In this document: piece after piece, positions 63,586 through 64,000 of the stretch
Position numbering within the stretch: position 1 is the first letter of the stretch
Layout: each line of letters opens with the position of its first letter
Assembly: GCA_944364615.1 (NCBI GenBank)
Contig: CALVWF010000007.1
Span: forward strand, 32,049-96,048
Length of the DNA: 64,000 bases
Reading direction: 5' to 3'
Source: an uncultured Clostridia bacterium
GTDB lineage: Bacteria > Bacillota > Clostridia > Christensenellales > CAG-314
The notes under the pieces: model-generated
Database searches by the model: none
What the model saw: only the letters and a program-made list of their open reading frames with translations
What the model was told of the DNA's origin: nothing
Program-made: the position numbers and the translations under genes

Positions 63586-63810
63586 TTTTTGTAATGCCAA
63601 GCACTAAATAAAAGAATGAAATTCGATAATTAGAAGGTGGGGTTATATAGCCCCACCTTCTATCATTAAGGTTAATTATACTTTCATAGCACTCTGAAAT
63701 AGTGATTTTTAACTCTAATTTTTAAGTAACGTTATACTAAATTTTCTCAATACAAAGCCGTGAATGTATTGCTTCATTGCAAATTAAACCCAACGCAACA
63801 AAATCCGCTA
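63586..63810. other. Gap after cassette 5 immunity gene
   Basis: Same sequence as 56387-56611, with the hairpin AGAAGGTGGGG/CCCCACCTTCT at 63632-63661. Confidence 0.6.
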
Positions 63811-63839
63811 TTGACAACAATATTGCAACACTGTAAAAT
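63811..63839 (+). promoter_or_regulatory. Cassette 6 promoter
   Basis: TTGACA (63811-63816), 17 bases, TAAAAT (63834-63839), identical to cassette 2. Confidence 0.78.
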
Positions 63840-63887
63840 AAATATAAAATTTGATTAGTTTTTCATTACACCGTTGACGGACAACGC

Positions 63888-64000
63888 GTGTCGAAGGTAA
63901 AGTCGTACTACGGCGGTTCGACGTCGCACTACTACACCTACAACGGATCTACCTTAGTGCAGGAAAAGATTGTTACTTCGGGAAGTCAGACCACAGAGTA
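63888..64000 (+). CDS. Orphan RHS cassette 6 (cut by window edge)
   Basis: Opens with GTG in ACAACGCGTGTCGAAGG exactly like cassette 2 and reads the RHS core up to the edge. Its toxin and immunity genes lie outside the window. Confidence 0.7.
   Translation, partial: MSKVKSYYGGSTSHYYTYNGSTLVQEKIVTSGSQTTE

Larger units (their letters stand above)
62479..64000 (+). repeat. Large duplicated block, copy 2
   Basis: Gapless counterpart of 55280-56801 (offset 7,199), continuing to the window edge, so the duplicated unit is at least 1.5 kb. Confidence 0.85.

Noticed and set aside
54900..63839. Integron-like attC sites at the conserved cassette heads
   Set aside because: The conserved part is explained by promoter elements; there is no inverted-repeat attC structure and no integrase in the window.
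52604..64000. CRISPR-like regular repetition
   Set aside because: The repeats are about 500-base RHS core copies with coding function and variable long inserts, not short repeats with spacers.

Overview
The window looks like chromosome from a strictly anaerobic Gram-positive bacterium, most likely an uncultured Clostridia-type Bacillota. Supporting signs are strong AAGGAGG ribosome binding sites, sigma-A promoters (TTGACA-N17-TATAAT), an AmaP-like Asp23-family gene, PyrR with an RNA attenuator, desulfoferrodoxin, an anaerobic sulfatase-maturating enzyme, and glutamate fermentation through 3-methylaspartate. The species cannot be named from the sequence.

Layout. 1-8,990: mixed small genes (AmaP-like fragment, tRNA-Pro, a 1 kb insertion between 48-bp direct repeats, an XRE regulator, a C69 dipeptidase, an Ig-like lipoprotein with a possible barnase-like end, desulfoferrodoxin, a flavoprotein gene broken by an in-frame TAA, DUF523). 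9,060-12,470: pyrimidine salvage (uracil permease behind a probable PyrR attenuator, pyrR, upp).

12,472-42,669: 27 genes in a row on the minus strand, nearly all overlapping or less than 45 bases apart. In transcription order: glutamate mutase (glmS, glmL, glmE), methylaspartate ammonia-lyase, a complete citrate/citramalate lyase set (citD, citE, citF, citC, fused citXG), two lipoprotein gamma-glutamyltransferases, a TRAP-like permease, a 54-residue membrane protein, two M14-type zinc hydrolases, two related lipoproteins, a 1,262-residue surface lipoprotein, glutamate racemase, a two-subunit fumarase/mesaconase-type hydro-lyase, pgsB-pgsC-pgsW, a two-component system and a cob(I)alamin adenosyltransferase. 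Read together this is a route from poly-gamma-glutamate to acetate and pyruvate: cleave the polymer outside, import the products, racemise D-Glu, then run the B12-dependent methylaspartate pathway. A polymer-synthesis module sits in the same unit. This coupling is an inference from gene order and is one of the two main points of interest.

43,327-47,719: a sulfatase locus (LacI-type regulator, a deleted lipoprotein-sulfatase, an intact sulfatase, its radical-SAM activator). 48,199-64,000: a polymorphic toxin island. A holin-like gene precedes a ~1,730-residue YD-repeat/RHS protein whose reading frame needs one -1 shift at T TTA AAA. It is followed by immunity-like genes and at least six promoterised partial copies of the RHS core, each with a different or duplicated hydrophobic C-terminal toxin and a small immunity gene. 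The array runs off the right edge. The separate sigma-A promoter on every cassette, and the pairing of hydrophobic toxins with membrane-anchored immunity proteins, is the second main point of interest.
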